A DNA stretch of 64,000 bases, taken from the NCBI GenBank assembly GCA_036392375.1, contig DASVYC010000046.1:9956-73955 (forward strand). Direction: 5' to 3'. A program made the position numbers and the translations under genes. Source of the stretch: JAFEBO01 sp036392375 (GTDB taxonomy: Bacteria; Planctomycetota; Phycisphaerae; Phycisphaerales; UBA1924). The notes beneath the pieces are model-generated. The model had not been told where the DNA came from. It did no database searches and saw only the letters and a program-made list of their open reading frames with translations. Position 1 is the stretch's first letter, and each line of letters opens with the position of its first letter. This document shows positions 9,581-17,964 of the stretch, one piece after another.

Positions 9581-9608
9581 TTGCGGCTCGGCCGCAGTCC
9601 CGTAACAT
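9581..9608 (+). promoter_or_regulatory. Candidate promoter for ileS
   Basis: TTGCGG at 9581-9586 and TAACAT at 9603-9608 are separated by 16 nt, which fits a housekeeping-type promoter about 75 nt before the ileS start. The 333-nt gap 9348-9680 holds no other feature that I can support, apart from a small inverted repeat (TGACCGA...TCGGTCA, about 9409-9428). No T-box consensus and no Ile-rich leader peptide is present. Confidence 0.3.
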
Positions 9609-9680
9609 CTGCATTCTTCGAAGGCTTGAGACCCAAGCGATCCGCGGCGTTTTCGCGGCGAGCTTGGCTGAGAACCCGCC

Positions 9681-12600
9681 ATGAGCACATCCCCCACATC
9701 CCCCACTCCTTCCACGCCCGCAACGCCCAGCACCGGCGCCAAGGGTGAAGAGAAGAACCGGTACAAGGCGACGCTGAACCTGCCGCAGACCTCGTTCCCG
9801 ATGAAGGCGAACCTGGTGCAGAACGAGCCCGCGAGCCTGAAGCGCTGGGACAAGCTGGGCCTGTACAAGAAGGTCCGCGAGAGCCGCGCCGGCAAGAACA
9901 AGTTCGTCTTCCACGACGGCCCGCCCTACGCCAACGGCTCCATCCACCTCGGGCACCTCATGAACAAGGTGCTCAAAGACTTCGTCGTCCGCAGCAAGAC
10001 CATGCAGGACCTCAACTGCGCGTACATCCCCGGCTGGGACTGCCACGGCCTGCCCATCGAACACAAGGTCATGACCGAGCTGGTTGAGACCAAGAAGATC
10101 GACAAGCTGCTCACGCTCACCGAAGACCAGCGCCGCATGGCGGTCCGCCGCGAGTGCCAGAAATACGCCGAGAAGTTCCACAAGTTACACACCACCCAGA
10201 TGACGCGGCTGCTCACGCTCGCCGATTACGAGAACCCCTACCTCACCATGAAGCCCGAGTACGAGGCGGGCGTACTGGAGGTGCTGGCGGGGTTGTTGGA
10301 TGCGGGTCTGGTGTATCGCGCCCTCAAGCCCGTGCACTGGTCGATCGCCAACGAGACCGCCCTGGCCGAGGCCGAACTGGAGTACATGGACCGCGAGGAT
10401 TTGTCCGTGTACGTGGATTTCGAAGCGGCGGACGCCGACGCGGTGTACGACGCGTTCGGGCTGCCGAAGGCGTCGGATGAAGATGGCGACGACGAAGAGA
10501 GCGGCGAACAAGATGAGTCCAAGGCGTCGCGTCCCGCGCCGGGCGTGCGACCGAATCAGAGGCCGTGCTTCACGATCTGGACCACGACGCCATGGACCTT
10601 GCCGGCGAACCTCGCCATCGCCGTGAACCCGGACTTTGAATACGCGCTGGTCTTCATCGACGGCAACATCACCGTCATGGCCAAGGACCTGGTTGAGAAG
10701 GTGACGCAGAACGCGCGGAGCGAGGAAGTGACCGTGCTCGCGACCACGCCGGGCAGCAAGCTCGTCGGGCTCAAGTACCGCCATCCGTTCGTGGATCTCT
10801 CCCGCGGCGAAAGCGTCGCCCACGTGCCCGCCGGCGGCAGCGCACACAAGTCACTCGACAAGGTCTTCACCGTCATGGCCGCCGACTACGTCACGCTCGA
10901 CGACGGCACCGGCCTCGTGCACACCGCCCCCGGCCACGGCCAGGAGGACTACCAGACCGGCCTGCGCGAGGGTCTGCCCGTCTACTGCCCCGTCATGCAC
11001 GACGGCAAGTACGACGCGAGCGTGCCCCAGTGGCTCCGCGGCCTCGACATCTGGACCGCGAACCAGAAGGTCGCCGACCACCTCAAGAACAGCGGACACC
11101 TCTTCTACAGCCACAAGTTCATGCACAGCTACCCGCATGACTGGCGCAGCAAAACGCCGGTGATCTTCCGCTGCACCGAGCAGTGGTTCGTGTCGGTCGA
11201 GAAGAAGGGTGCCTCAACCGCGCCGGGCTTCATGAGGGAACGCAGCCTGCGCGATGCGGCGCTCCTGAGCACCGCTCAGGACGTGGCCTTCGTCCCCGAA
11301 TGGGGCCGCAACCGCATGCGCGGCATGCTCGAGTCGCGTCCGGACTGGTGCATCAGCCGCCAGCGGGCGTGGGGCCTGCCCATCCCGTCCTTCATCCTCC
11401 CCAGCGGCCAGAGTGTCATGACCGGCGCGATGGTGCGGGCGGTCAGCGCGGTGGTGCGCAACAAGGGCTCCGACGCATGGTTCCAGTTGGCACCCTCGGA
11501 GCTGCTTGAGCAGTACGACGAGACGAGCGATGCGGAACTTCCCACGTCGCTGCGGTCCTCGCTTGCACGCGGGGTGCGTCAGAACCTCAAGAAGGGCAAC
11601 GACATCCTCGACGTCTGGTTCGAGTCCGGCTCGTCGTGGAACGCCGTCATGCGCCAGCGCGGCCTGGGCTATCCCGTCGATCTCTACCTCGAAGGCTCCG
11701 ACCAGCACCGCGGGTGGTTCCAGTTGTCTCTCCTCCCGGCCCTCGGCGTCACCGGTGTACCGCCGTTCAAGACGCTGCTCACGCACGGCTTCATGGTGGA
11801 CAAGGACGGCCGCAAGCTCAGCAAGTCCAGCGGCGACACCGTCGAAGATCTCTTCAACGACTACGGCGTGGACGTCCTCCGCTGGTGGGTGTCGTCGCTC
11901 GCGTACGAGAACGACGTGAAGGTCGATCGCGAGTTCTTCAACGCGGCGGGCGAGAGCTACCGCAAGCTTCGCAACACGCTGCGCTTCATGCTGAGCAACC
12001 TGGCGGACTTCACGCCCACGTGCGAAGGTCATGCCGGGCACTGTGTGGACCTCCAGTCCATCGCCCCCACGTCCATCGACGCTTGGGTGCTGGGCGAGTT
12101 CCAGACGCTCGCCAAGGAAGTCGTCGAGGCGTACAACCGTTACGACTTCCGCACGGCGCACCTCAAGCTCTACGACTTCTGCAACGACACGCTCAGTGCC
12201 GTGTACCTCGCGGCCGTCAAGGACCGCTTGTACTGCGACGCCAAGGACTCCAAGCGCCGGCGCCAGACGCAGACCGTGCTCTGGGACCTGACCGATGGAC
12301 TCTGCCGCCTGCTCGCTCCCATCCTCTGCCACACCGCCGACGAGGCGTATCGCGCTCTGTGGTCCAGCGGCGGCAAACCCGCCGGCGACGACGTGTGCGT
12401 GCACCTCAAGTCGATGATCACCGATCTGGGCGTCAAGGCCGACGCCGACTGGTCCAAGGTCGTCGCCGCTCGGTCGAGTGCGATGCTCGCCATGGAGAAG
12501 GCCCGAGCCGATCTCGGTGTCGAGAACCCGCTTGACATGGGCGTCACGCTGCCGGACCCGGATGGCGCGATCGCGAAGTTTGACGCGAGCGACCTGGCGG

Positions 12601-12776
12601 ATCTGCTGGGCGTGAGCCGCGTGCGTGCCGACAAGGGCGCGATTGGAGCGAAGATCACCGATCTGCGGCAGGAGCCCCGCTGCGAACGCTCGTGGAAGCG
12701 TGACGGCACGGTCAAGCAGCGTTCCGACGGCGGGATGCTCAGCGATCGTGACGCGCTCGCGGTCGGCGTCGCCTGA
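9681..12776 (+). CDS. ileS: Isoleucyl-tRNA synthetase
   Basis: Class I synthetase of 1031 residues that charges tRNA-Ile. The HIGH motif is HLGH at residues 89-92 (ANGSIHLGHLMNK) and the KMSKS motif is RKLSKSSGD near residue 712. GWDCHGLPIE and the CP1 editing region (TIWTTTPWTLPANLAI, then DDGTGLVHTAPGHGQEDY) are present. A short acidic insert (DEDGDDEESGEQDESKAS) interrupts the region ahead of the editing domain. The C-terminus still aligns with the bacterial zinc ribbon but has Cys1001, Ser1004, Ser1021 and Asp1024 where four zinc cysteines are usual, so zinc binding looks lost. ATG 9681 begins a Ser/Thr/Pro-rich tail of about 20 residues before the catalytic core. Confidence 0.97.
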   Translation: MSTSPTSPTPSTPATPSTGAKGEEKNRYKATLNLPQTSFPMKANLVQNEPASLKRWDKLGLYKKVRESRAGKNKFVFHDGPPYANGSIHLGHLMNKVLKDFVVRSKTMQDLNCAYIPGWDCHGLPIEHKVMTELVETKKIDKLLTLTEDQRRMAVRRECQKYAEKFHKLHTTQMTRLLTLADYENPYLTMKPEYEAGVLEVLAGLLDAGLVYRALKPVHWSIANETALAEAELEYMDREDLSVYVDFEAADADAVYDAFGLPKASDEDGDDEESGEQDESKASRPAPGVRPNQRPCFTIWTTTPWTLPANLAIAVNPDFEYALVFIDGNITVMAKDLVEKVTQNARSEEVTVLATTPGSKLVGLKYRHPFVDLSRGESVAHVPAGGSAHKSLDKVFTVMAADYVTLDDGTGLVHTAPGHGQEDYQTGLREGLPVYCPVMHDGKYDASVPQWLRGLDIWTANQKVADHLKNSGHLFYSHKFMHSYPHDWRSKTPVIFRCTEQWFVSVEKKGASTAPGFMRERSLRDAALLSTAQDVAFVPEWGRNRMRGMLESRPDWCISRQRAWGLPIPSFILPSGQSVMTGAMVRAVSAVVRNKGSDAWFQLAPSELLEQYDETSDAELPTSLRSSLARGVRQNLKKGNDILDVWFESGSSWNAVMRQRGLGYPVDLYLEGSDQHRGWFQLSLLPALGVTGVPPFKTLLTHGFMVDKDGRKLSKSSGDTVEDLFNDYGVDVLRWWVSSLAYENDVKVDREFFNAAGESYRKLRNTLRFMLSNLADFTPTCEGHAGHCVDLQSIAPTSIDAWVLGEFQTLAKEVVEAYNRYDFRTAHLKLYDFCNDTLSAVYLAAVKDRLYCDAKDSKRRRQTQTVLWDLTDGLCRLLAPILCHTADEAYRALWSSGGKPAGDDVCVHLKSMITDLGVKADADWSKVVAARSSAMLAMEKARADLGVENPLDMGVTLPDPDGAIAKFDASDLADLLGVSRVRADKGAIGAKITDLRQEPRCERSWKRDGTVKQRSDGGMLSDRDALAVGVA

Positions 12777-12886
12777 GCACCAGTGGGACCGGCCTCCGGC
12801 CGGTCGAGCGAGGTTCACGAGGCGCAGGGCAGAGCGGTCAGAGGCCCGTCCCACCGAGGGCCCGACTCAAAGCCACAAACAAACAA

Positions 12887-12911
12887 GGGCGGGGCCTGAA
12901 AGGCCCCGCCC
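12887..12911 (-). terminator. Intrinsic terminator downstream of the clpP pair
   Basis: Perfect 10-bp stem GGGCGGGGCC / GGCCCCGCCC with a 5-nt loop. Read on the minus strand it is followed by a T-rich run (TTGTTTGTTTGTGG), so it should end the clpP transcript; it lies 24 nt past the stop of the second clpP. It may also slow plus-strand transcription from ileS, although there is no T-tract on that side. Confidence 0.7.
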
Positions 12912-12934
12912 CCATGTCATGCTGAGTTTGGTGA

Positions 12935-13564
12935 TCACTCGTCGTCGCGTGCTCGCGGCCCGGTGGGCGTCGGCATGCGGGTGAGGACCTTATCGACCAG
13001 GCCGTACTTGAGCATCTCGCTCTCGTCGAGCCAGGTGTTGCGGTCGCAGTCTTTGGCGATCTGGTCGGTGCTGCGCCCAGTGGCTTCGCTGTAGATGCTG
13101 TACAGGCGGTCGCGGATCCGCAGCATCTCGCGGGCCTCGATCTCCAGGTCGGTGGCCTGGCCTTCCATGATGCCCGAGAGAAGCGGCTGGTGCATCAAGT
13201 TGCGGCTGTTGGTCAGCGTGAAACGCTTGCCCTTGGTGCCGCTGGTGGCGATCAGGCTGCCCATGCTGGCGGCCTGGCCGATGATGTACGTGCTGACGTC
13301 GCACTGCACGAACTTCATCGTGTCGATGATGCCCATGCCGGCCGAGACGCTGCCGCCGGGGCTGTTGATGTAGAGGTGGATATCGTGCTTTGGGTCCTCG
13401 TTGGCGAGGAAGAGCATCTGGGCCACAACGAGGTTGGCGATCTCATCGCCGACGGGCCCGCCCAAGAAGATGATGCGATCCTTGAGCAGACGCGAGTAGA
13501 TGTCGTACGCGCGTTCGCCCTTGGCGGACTTCTCGATGACGATGGGGACGAGGTAGCCGGACAT
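12935..13564 (-). CDS. clpP: ATP-dependent Clp protease proteolytic subunit, second copy
   Basis: 209 residues after choosing the ATG at 13562-13564 (MSGYLVPIVIEKSAKGERAYD), which matches the usual ClpP N-terminus. The catalytic triad is visible: Ser100 in GQAASMGS, His125 in NLMHQP and Asp172 in AKDCDRN. The handle region (RIIFLGGPVGDEIANLVVAQMLFL, then YINSPGGSVSAGMGIIDTM) is normal. ClpP forms tetradecameric chambers that degrade proteins delivered by ClpX or ClpA, including tmRNA-tagged chains. It lies 103 nt downstream of another clpP on the same strand, probably in one operon. Confidence 0.96.
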   Translation of the reverse strand: MSGYLVPIVIEKSAKGERAYDIYSRLLKDRIIFLGGPVGDEIANLVVAQMLFLANEDPKHDIHLYINSPGGSVSAGMGIIDTMKFVQCDVSTYIIGQAASMGSLIATSGTKGKRFTLTNSRNLMHQPLLSGIMEGQATDLEIEAREMLRIRDRLYSIYSEATGRSTDQIAKDCDRNTWLDESEMLKYGLVDKVLTRMPTPTGPRARDDE

Positions 13565-13632
13565 TTCAAAGTTCCAAATGGCACATGGCCCAAGGGCCAA
13601 GGGTGCCGGGTTGTCGAGCCGTTGGTTCCTGA

Positions 13633-13662
13633 TTTGCCATTTGGCTCTTTGCCATCTGGCTC
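13633..13662. repeat. Direct repeat between the two clpP genes
   Basis: Two 15-nt units, TTTGCCATTTGGCTC and TTTGCCATCTGGCTC, stand head to tail (13633-13647 and 13648-13662) in the 103-nt clpP-clpP gap. Related words (CCAAATGGCACATGGCC, 13570-13590; and a similar CCAAAGGGCAAATGGCC string before thrS at about 63555-63575) suggest a small dispersed low-complexity element. Confidence 0.5.
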
Positions 13663-13667
13663 ATTCC

Positions 13668-14273
13668 CTACCGCACTCCTGGGATCACGCCCACCGCTTC
13701 CTTAGGGGGTGAGCGGAGCACCTCGTCGACCAGGCCGTAGGCCACGGCCTCTTCGGCGCTGAAGTACTTGTCACGCTCGCTGTCGGCCTTGACCTGTTCG
13801 GGGGTCTTGCCGCAGTGGTCGGCGATGATGCGGTTGAGCTCGGTCTTCATCTTGATGATCTGCTCGGCCTGGATGCGGATGTCCTCTGCCTGGCCGGTGA
13901 CGCCGCCGTACGGCTGATGGATCATGACCTTCGCGTGGGGCAGGATGAAGCGACGTCCCTTGGTGCCGGCGGTGAGCAGCACCGAGCCGCCGGAGTAGGC
14001 ACGCCCGAGGCAGTAGGTGCTCACCGGGCTGCTCATGAACCGCATGGTGTCATAGATGGCGAGGGTGTCGTCCACGGCACCACCGGGGCTGTTGATGTAG
14101 AAGTTGATCTCGGCCCCGCGCTTCTGGTTCTCGAGGTAGAGCATCTGCATCATCACCCGCGCGGCGCTGGCGTGGTTGATCTCGCCGATGAGGAAGACGA
14201 CCCGATTCTCGAGCAAGAGCTCGTCGATCGTCATCTCTCGGGTTCGCTGGTACGACACGCTGGCTGCGGGCAT
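13668..14273 (-). CDS. clpP: ATP-dependent Clp protease proteolytic subunit, first copy
   Basis: 201 residues from ATG 14271-14273 (MPAASVSYQR), with AGGAAAGAG just upstream as ribosome binding site. The triad is Ser94 in a variant motif GRAYSGGS (usually GQAASMGA), His119 in VMIHQP and Asp164 in KADSERD. INSPGGAVDDTLAIYDTM is the usual oxyanion region. It differs clearly from the neighbouring clpP, so the two could form homo- or heterocomplexes with different chaperone or substrate preferences, as known for organisms with several ClpP copies; this is inference. It is the promoter-proximal gene of the pair. Confidence 0.95.
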   Translation of the reverse strand: MPAASVSYQRTREMTIDELLLENRVVFLIGEINHASAARVMMQMLYLENQKRGAEINFYINSPGGAVDDTLAIYDTMRFMSSPVSTYCLGRAYSGGSVLLTAGTKGRRFILPHAKVMIHQPYGGVTGQAEDIRIQAEQIIKMKTELNRIIADHCGKTPEQVKADSERDKYFSAEEAVAYGLVDEVLRSPPKEAVGVIPGVR

Positions 14274-14687
14274 GGTCTCTTTCCTGTTTCTGGCCCTGGA
14301 CTCGTCGCTCGGGGCGACGGGTGGCGATCCTGGATTCCCCCACCTTCTTTCTTGCATCGGCGAAACGGGCCGCGCACTTGGTGGATTGGGCCCATTCGGC
14401 CCGTCGCTGCTTGCTGATGCAATCAGGGTGCCGGGACGGGTTGGGGAGCGGTGGGCCGAACTTTCGATGCGCAACTTCCGCCCGGGGCACTGGTTGGGGG
14501 ACGGGATTCTGGTTTCGGTCGCCCCTTCCCGAAATCGCCTAGCATCGCCTCCTGTGCGCCGGTTCGTTTGCTCTCGGGGGTGTGTTCCTGCCGCCCCGGG
14601 ATCTGTCCTGCCGGTTTGACAGTGTTCCCGCGCTCGCCCCATTGCCCAGATGCCGCTCGCGTCCGGCTTCGATCGAGGTTTCTACCC
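14274..14687. other. Divergent intergenic region between clpP and phosphoesterase genes
   Basis: 414 nt separate the two start codons. Several frames are open because of the high GC, but none shows a protein that I recognise, a good start signal or codon pattern. It should hold the divergent promoters; no clear promoter pair, trigger-factor gene or RNA could be picked out by eye. Confidence 0.35.
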
Positions 14688-15467
14688 GTGCCCACCGCGG
14701 TTATCAGCGACATCCACGCCAACGCCGAGGCCTTCAAGAGGGTTCTGGAAGACATCAACCGCCGGAAGATCGATCGGATCATCTGCCTCGGGGATGTGGT
14801 CGGGTACGGCCCCGATCCGCTTGAGTGCGTGGATCTGGTGCGTCGGCACTGCGCGTGGTCGCTGATGGGCAACCACGACTTCGCGGTCCTCTACGAGCCG
14901 ACCAACTTCAACGCCGGCGCCGAGTCCGCCGCGTTCTGGACCCGCGATCAGTTCGACAAGGAGAGCGACGCCAAGCAGCGGGCGGATCGCTACGACTTCC
15001 TAGGGCGGCTCAAGGTCCGGATTGTCGAGCAGCAGCCCGACATGACGTTTCCGCTGCTGGCCATCCACGGCTCCCCCCGTCGGCCCATCAACGAGTACAT
15101 TTTTCCCGACGACGTCAACAACGCTCCCGACAAGATGGAAGCGATCTTCGATCGCGTCACCACCGTCGCGATCTGCGGGCACACGCACGTGCCCGGCGTC
15201 TTCACCGGCGAGCCCGACTTCTACCCGCCCGACGAGCTGGGGCCCGATCACCGCTATCAGTTCCGCGAGGGCGAGAAGGCGATCATCAACGTCGGGAGCG
15301 TGGGCCAGCCGCGGGATCAGGACCCACGTGCGAGCTACGTCATCCTGTATCCCGAGTACGCGCAGTTCGTCCGCGTGGAGTACGACCCGAATGTGACCGC
15401 GACCAAGATCAAGCAGATCCCCCAGTTGCCCGCGTGGCTGGGTGATCGGTTGTTCGAGGGGCGGTGA
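14688..15467 (+). CDS. Calcineurin-like metallophosphoesterase
   Basis: 259 residues with the full dinuclear metal motif set: SDIHAN (residues 5-10), GDVVGYGPDP, GNHD, IHGSP and GHTHVP. This is the YfcE/MJ0936-like group of cytosolic phosphodiesterases; the physiological substrate cannot be read from sequence. I use the GTG at 14688 because the conserved fold begins at PTAVISDIHAN; the frame runs further 5' but the added residues have no similarity to the family, and GAGG at 14675-14678 is a reasonable ribosome binding site. It is followed after 138 nt by yidC. Confidence 0.87.
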   Translation: MPTAVISDIHANAEAFKRVLEDINRRKIDRIICLGDVVGYGPDPLECVDLVRRHCAWSLMGNHDFAVLYEPTNFNAGAESAAFWTRDQFDKESDAKQRADRYDFLGRLKVRIVEQQPDMTFPLLAIHGSPRRPINEYIFPDDVNNAPDKMEAIFDRVTTVAICGHTHVPGVFTGEPDFYPPDELGPDHRYQFREGEKAIINVGSVGQPRDQDPRASYVILYPEYAQFVRVEYDPNVTATKIKQIPQLPAWLGDRLFEGR

Positions 15468-15605
15468 CCCAACCCCGGGTGCCGAAGCTCGGCAAGAAGC
15501 CGGGCGTCGGACCGGAATACATCGGGGGCTCGGGGACTGTTGATTCTGTGAAGGCCGCAGGCCTGCCGGGTTCATCCGCCGCCGCGGCGCACTCGTGATT
15601 CCATC

Positions 15606-17894
15606 ATGCCAAAGCAAGAGAACAAGTTGGTTCGTCCGCTCGCCGTCCTGGGCGCGATCCTGGTGATCGTGCTGGGCGGCGTGGTGTTCTACCGCTCGAC
15701 CCAGCAGACGCAGCGGCAGATCCAGTCGCTGCCGGCGCCCGGCTCGGCAGCCGCGACACCCCCGGCTGGCGGGAGCGCGGCGACCCCGACAACGACGCCC
15801 CCGACAGCTGCGCCCCCGGCAAACACGCCCCCGGTGTCCGCGGCTCCGGCTGCCACCAATCCATCAATCCCGGCCCAATCTCCCACGGCGACGCCCGCCA
15901 GCAACGCCGATGCGCCGACCGGACCGGAGATCGATACGAGCGGGTGGAACGCCAAGGTGTGGCCCCCGACCGCGGCGGAGGGCGCGGGCACGCTGAGCGA
16001 CAAGCACCTGATCGCGTCGTTCTCGAGCGTCGGTGCCGGGCTCAGCCAGCTCTCGCTGGCGGATCACTTCGAAACCATCGAGCGGACAACCCCGGTGATC
16101 GTCCAGCGGGAGCACCAAACGCCGCAGTACGGCCCCGACGGCCGCCCGCTCAAGACCGTGGACGGACGCGACCTGGTCGCGGTGGTCGCCCCGCTGGCCG
16201 CGATCGGCGTCGAGGTCAACGGCAAGTTCATGAACCTCAGCGTGGACGCGGCGGGCTCGCTGTGGAAGCGGACCGGGCCGGCGTCGTTTGTCGCGGAGAT
16301 CGCCGACGAGAAGGGCGACGCAGCGCTCCGGATCACCCGCGTGTACTCGATCCCCGCCTCCGGGCGTCAGCTCGAGCTGGCGCAGAAGATCGAAAACGTC
16401 GGCGGCAGGCCGGTGCGGGTCCGCTGGTTCCAGATGGGTCCTGTCGATCTCCCCAAGGACGCGGCGACGTACATCGGGGAGAAGCGGCGCCTCCGCTTCG
16501 GTTATCTGCTCAGCCCCGCGTACGACACCACCCAGAGCTTCGTGCAGAGCCGAGAGTTCGTGATCGACCACGCCCACGCCCTGGGCACCTTCGGCCCCAC
16601 CGGCTACGAGGCGGAGCTCAAGCACTGGCCCAATCCCACCAGCATCGAGAACTCCTACGCGCTCTCGTGGATCGGGTTGACAAACCGCTACTTCGGTCTC
16701 GCCCTGCACGCCGCGGGCGCGGAGACCAGCGTCGCGGCCCGCAAGTTCTCCACCATCGACACCGTGGATCGTCTCGTGCTCCTGCGTCCGGCGCTCGCCA
16801 ACGGCCAACGCGACGACGTGATGGCGTTGCGGACCACCAGCCCCAGCTACAGCGTCCCCGCGGGGGCGTCGCTGGACCTTTCGATGGATCTGTACGCCGG
16901 CGCGCTCATCCGCAGCGACATGCGGGCCGATCCGGCGGGCAAGGCCCTCTCGCTCGACGGCCTGGTGATCTACACCATGGGCGGCCCGTGCGCGTTCTGC
17001 ACCTTTGACTTCCTCACCAGCGGGCTGCTCTGGCTGCTGGTCACGCTGCACAACTATGTGACGTTCGATTGGGCATTGTCGATCGTCCTGCTCGTGGTGA
17101 TCGTCCGCACCATCCTGCACCCCGTGACCAAGTGGTCGCAGGTGCGCATGCAGCGCTTCGGCAAGCAGATGCAGGGCATGGCGCCCAAGCAGCAGAAGCT
17201 GAAAGAGAAGTACGGCCACGATCCCAAGCTGCTGCAGCAGGAGACCGCCAAGCTGTGGCGCGAGGAGGGCATCAACCCGCTGGGCATGCTGGGATGCATC
17301 CCCATGTTCCTGCAGATGCCGATCTGGATCGCGCTGTACGCCACGCTCTTCTTCGCGGCCGAGCTGCGCCACCAGGCCGCGTTCTACGGCCTTTTCCAGT
17401 GGCTGGGGCACCCGACGTTCCTCGCGGACCTGTCGGTGCCCGACATGCTGTACCAGATCACCGCAAAGCCCGAGGGCATCCACATCCCGCTCTTGAGCAG
17501 CCTGCTCGGCCCGATCCACGGGATCAACATCCTGCCGTTGATCTTTGCGGCGGTTCTGCACGTGCACCAGACCTACCTGACGCCTCAGACCGCGAACCTG
17601 ACGCCCGAGCAGGAATCGCAGCAGAAGATGATCAAGTGGATGAGCGTGATCATGGTGCCGCTGTTCATGTACAACGCGCCCTCGGGTCTGACGATCTACT
17701 TCCTGGCCAACAGCGCCCTGGGCATCATCGAGCACAAGCGGATCCGCAAGCACATCGACAAGCACGATCTCCTGAACCTGGACAAGCTCAAGGCGGAGAA
17801 GGGCAAGAAGGGCCCGGGATTCCTGGCACGCATGCAGGAGCTGGCCGAGGCGCAGCGCAAGGCGGCCGAGACTCGAGCCCGCAAGGGCAGGTGA
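15606..17894 (+). CDS. yidC: Membrane protein insertase YidC
   Basis: 762 residues. An N-terminal helix (residues 9-28) is followed by a Pro/Ala/Thr-rich linker to about 105, then the periplasmic P1 beta-domain and the conserved YidC/Oxa1 core from about residue 455 (LLWLLVTLHNYVTFDWALSIVLLVVIVRTILHPVTKWSQVRM), including the Arg inside the hydrophilic groove (VRTILHP). GCIPMFLQMPIWIALYATL and MYNAPSGLTIYFLANSALG are typical. It ends in a basic tail (KGKKGPGFLARMQELAEAQRKAAE) that could contact the ribosome. YidC inserts and folds inner-membrane proteins with or without SecYEG. The proline-rich linker is longer than in E. coli. Confidence 0.96.
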   Translation: MPKQENKLVRPLAVLGAILVIVLGGVVFYRSTQQTQRQIQSLPAPGSAAATPPAGGSAATPTTTPPTAAPPANTPPVSAAPAATNPSIPAQSPTATPASNADAPTGPEIDTSGWNAKVWPPTAAEGAGTLSDKHLIASFSSVGAGLSQLSLADHFETIERTTPVIVQREHQTPQYGPDGRPLKTVDGRDLVAVVAPLAAIGVEVNGKFMNLSVDAAGSLWKRTGPASFVAEIADEKGDAALRITRVYSIPASGRQLELAQKIENVGGRPVRVRWFQMGPVDLPKDAATYIGEKRRLRFGYLLSPAYDTTQSFVQSREFVIDHAHALGTFGPTGYEAELKHWPNPTSIENSYALSWIGLTNRYFGLALHAAGAETSVAARKFSTIDTVDRLVLLRPALANGQRDDVMALRTTSPSYSVPAGASLDLSMDLYAGALIRSDMRADPAGKALSLDGLVIYTMGGPCAFCTFDFLTSGLLWLLVTLHNYVTFDWALSIVLLVVIVRTILHPVTKWSQVRMQRFGKQMQGMAPKQQKLKEKYGHDPKLLQQETAKLWREEGINPLGMLGCIPMFLQMPIWIALYATLFFAAELRHQAAFYGLFQWLGHPTFLADLSVPDMLYQITAKPEGIHIPLLSSLLGPIHGINILPLIFAAVLHVHQTYLTPQTANLTPEQESQQKMIKWMSVIMVPLFMYNAPSGLTIYFLANSALGIIEHKRIRKHIDKHDLLNLDKLKAEKGKKGPGFLARMQELAEAQRKAAETRARKGR

Positions 17895-17964
17895 TCCCGG
17901 AGAGTTTGGTTCGGCTCTGTGTGAGAAACCCGCGCGTGCTCGCGCGAAGTTGCAACAATGCATC

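Noticed and set aside
9348..9680. T-box or Ile-rich leader peptide before ileS
   Set aside because: GTGGACC is only loosely like the T-box core and there is no terminator-antiterminator pair or Ile-codon run.
11214..12854. Long minus-strand frame opposite ileS
   Set aside because: Antisense shadow of a certain synthetase gene, with a His/Arg/Gly-biased product and no start signal.
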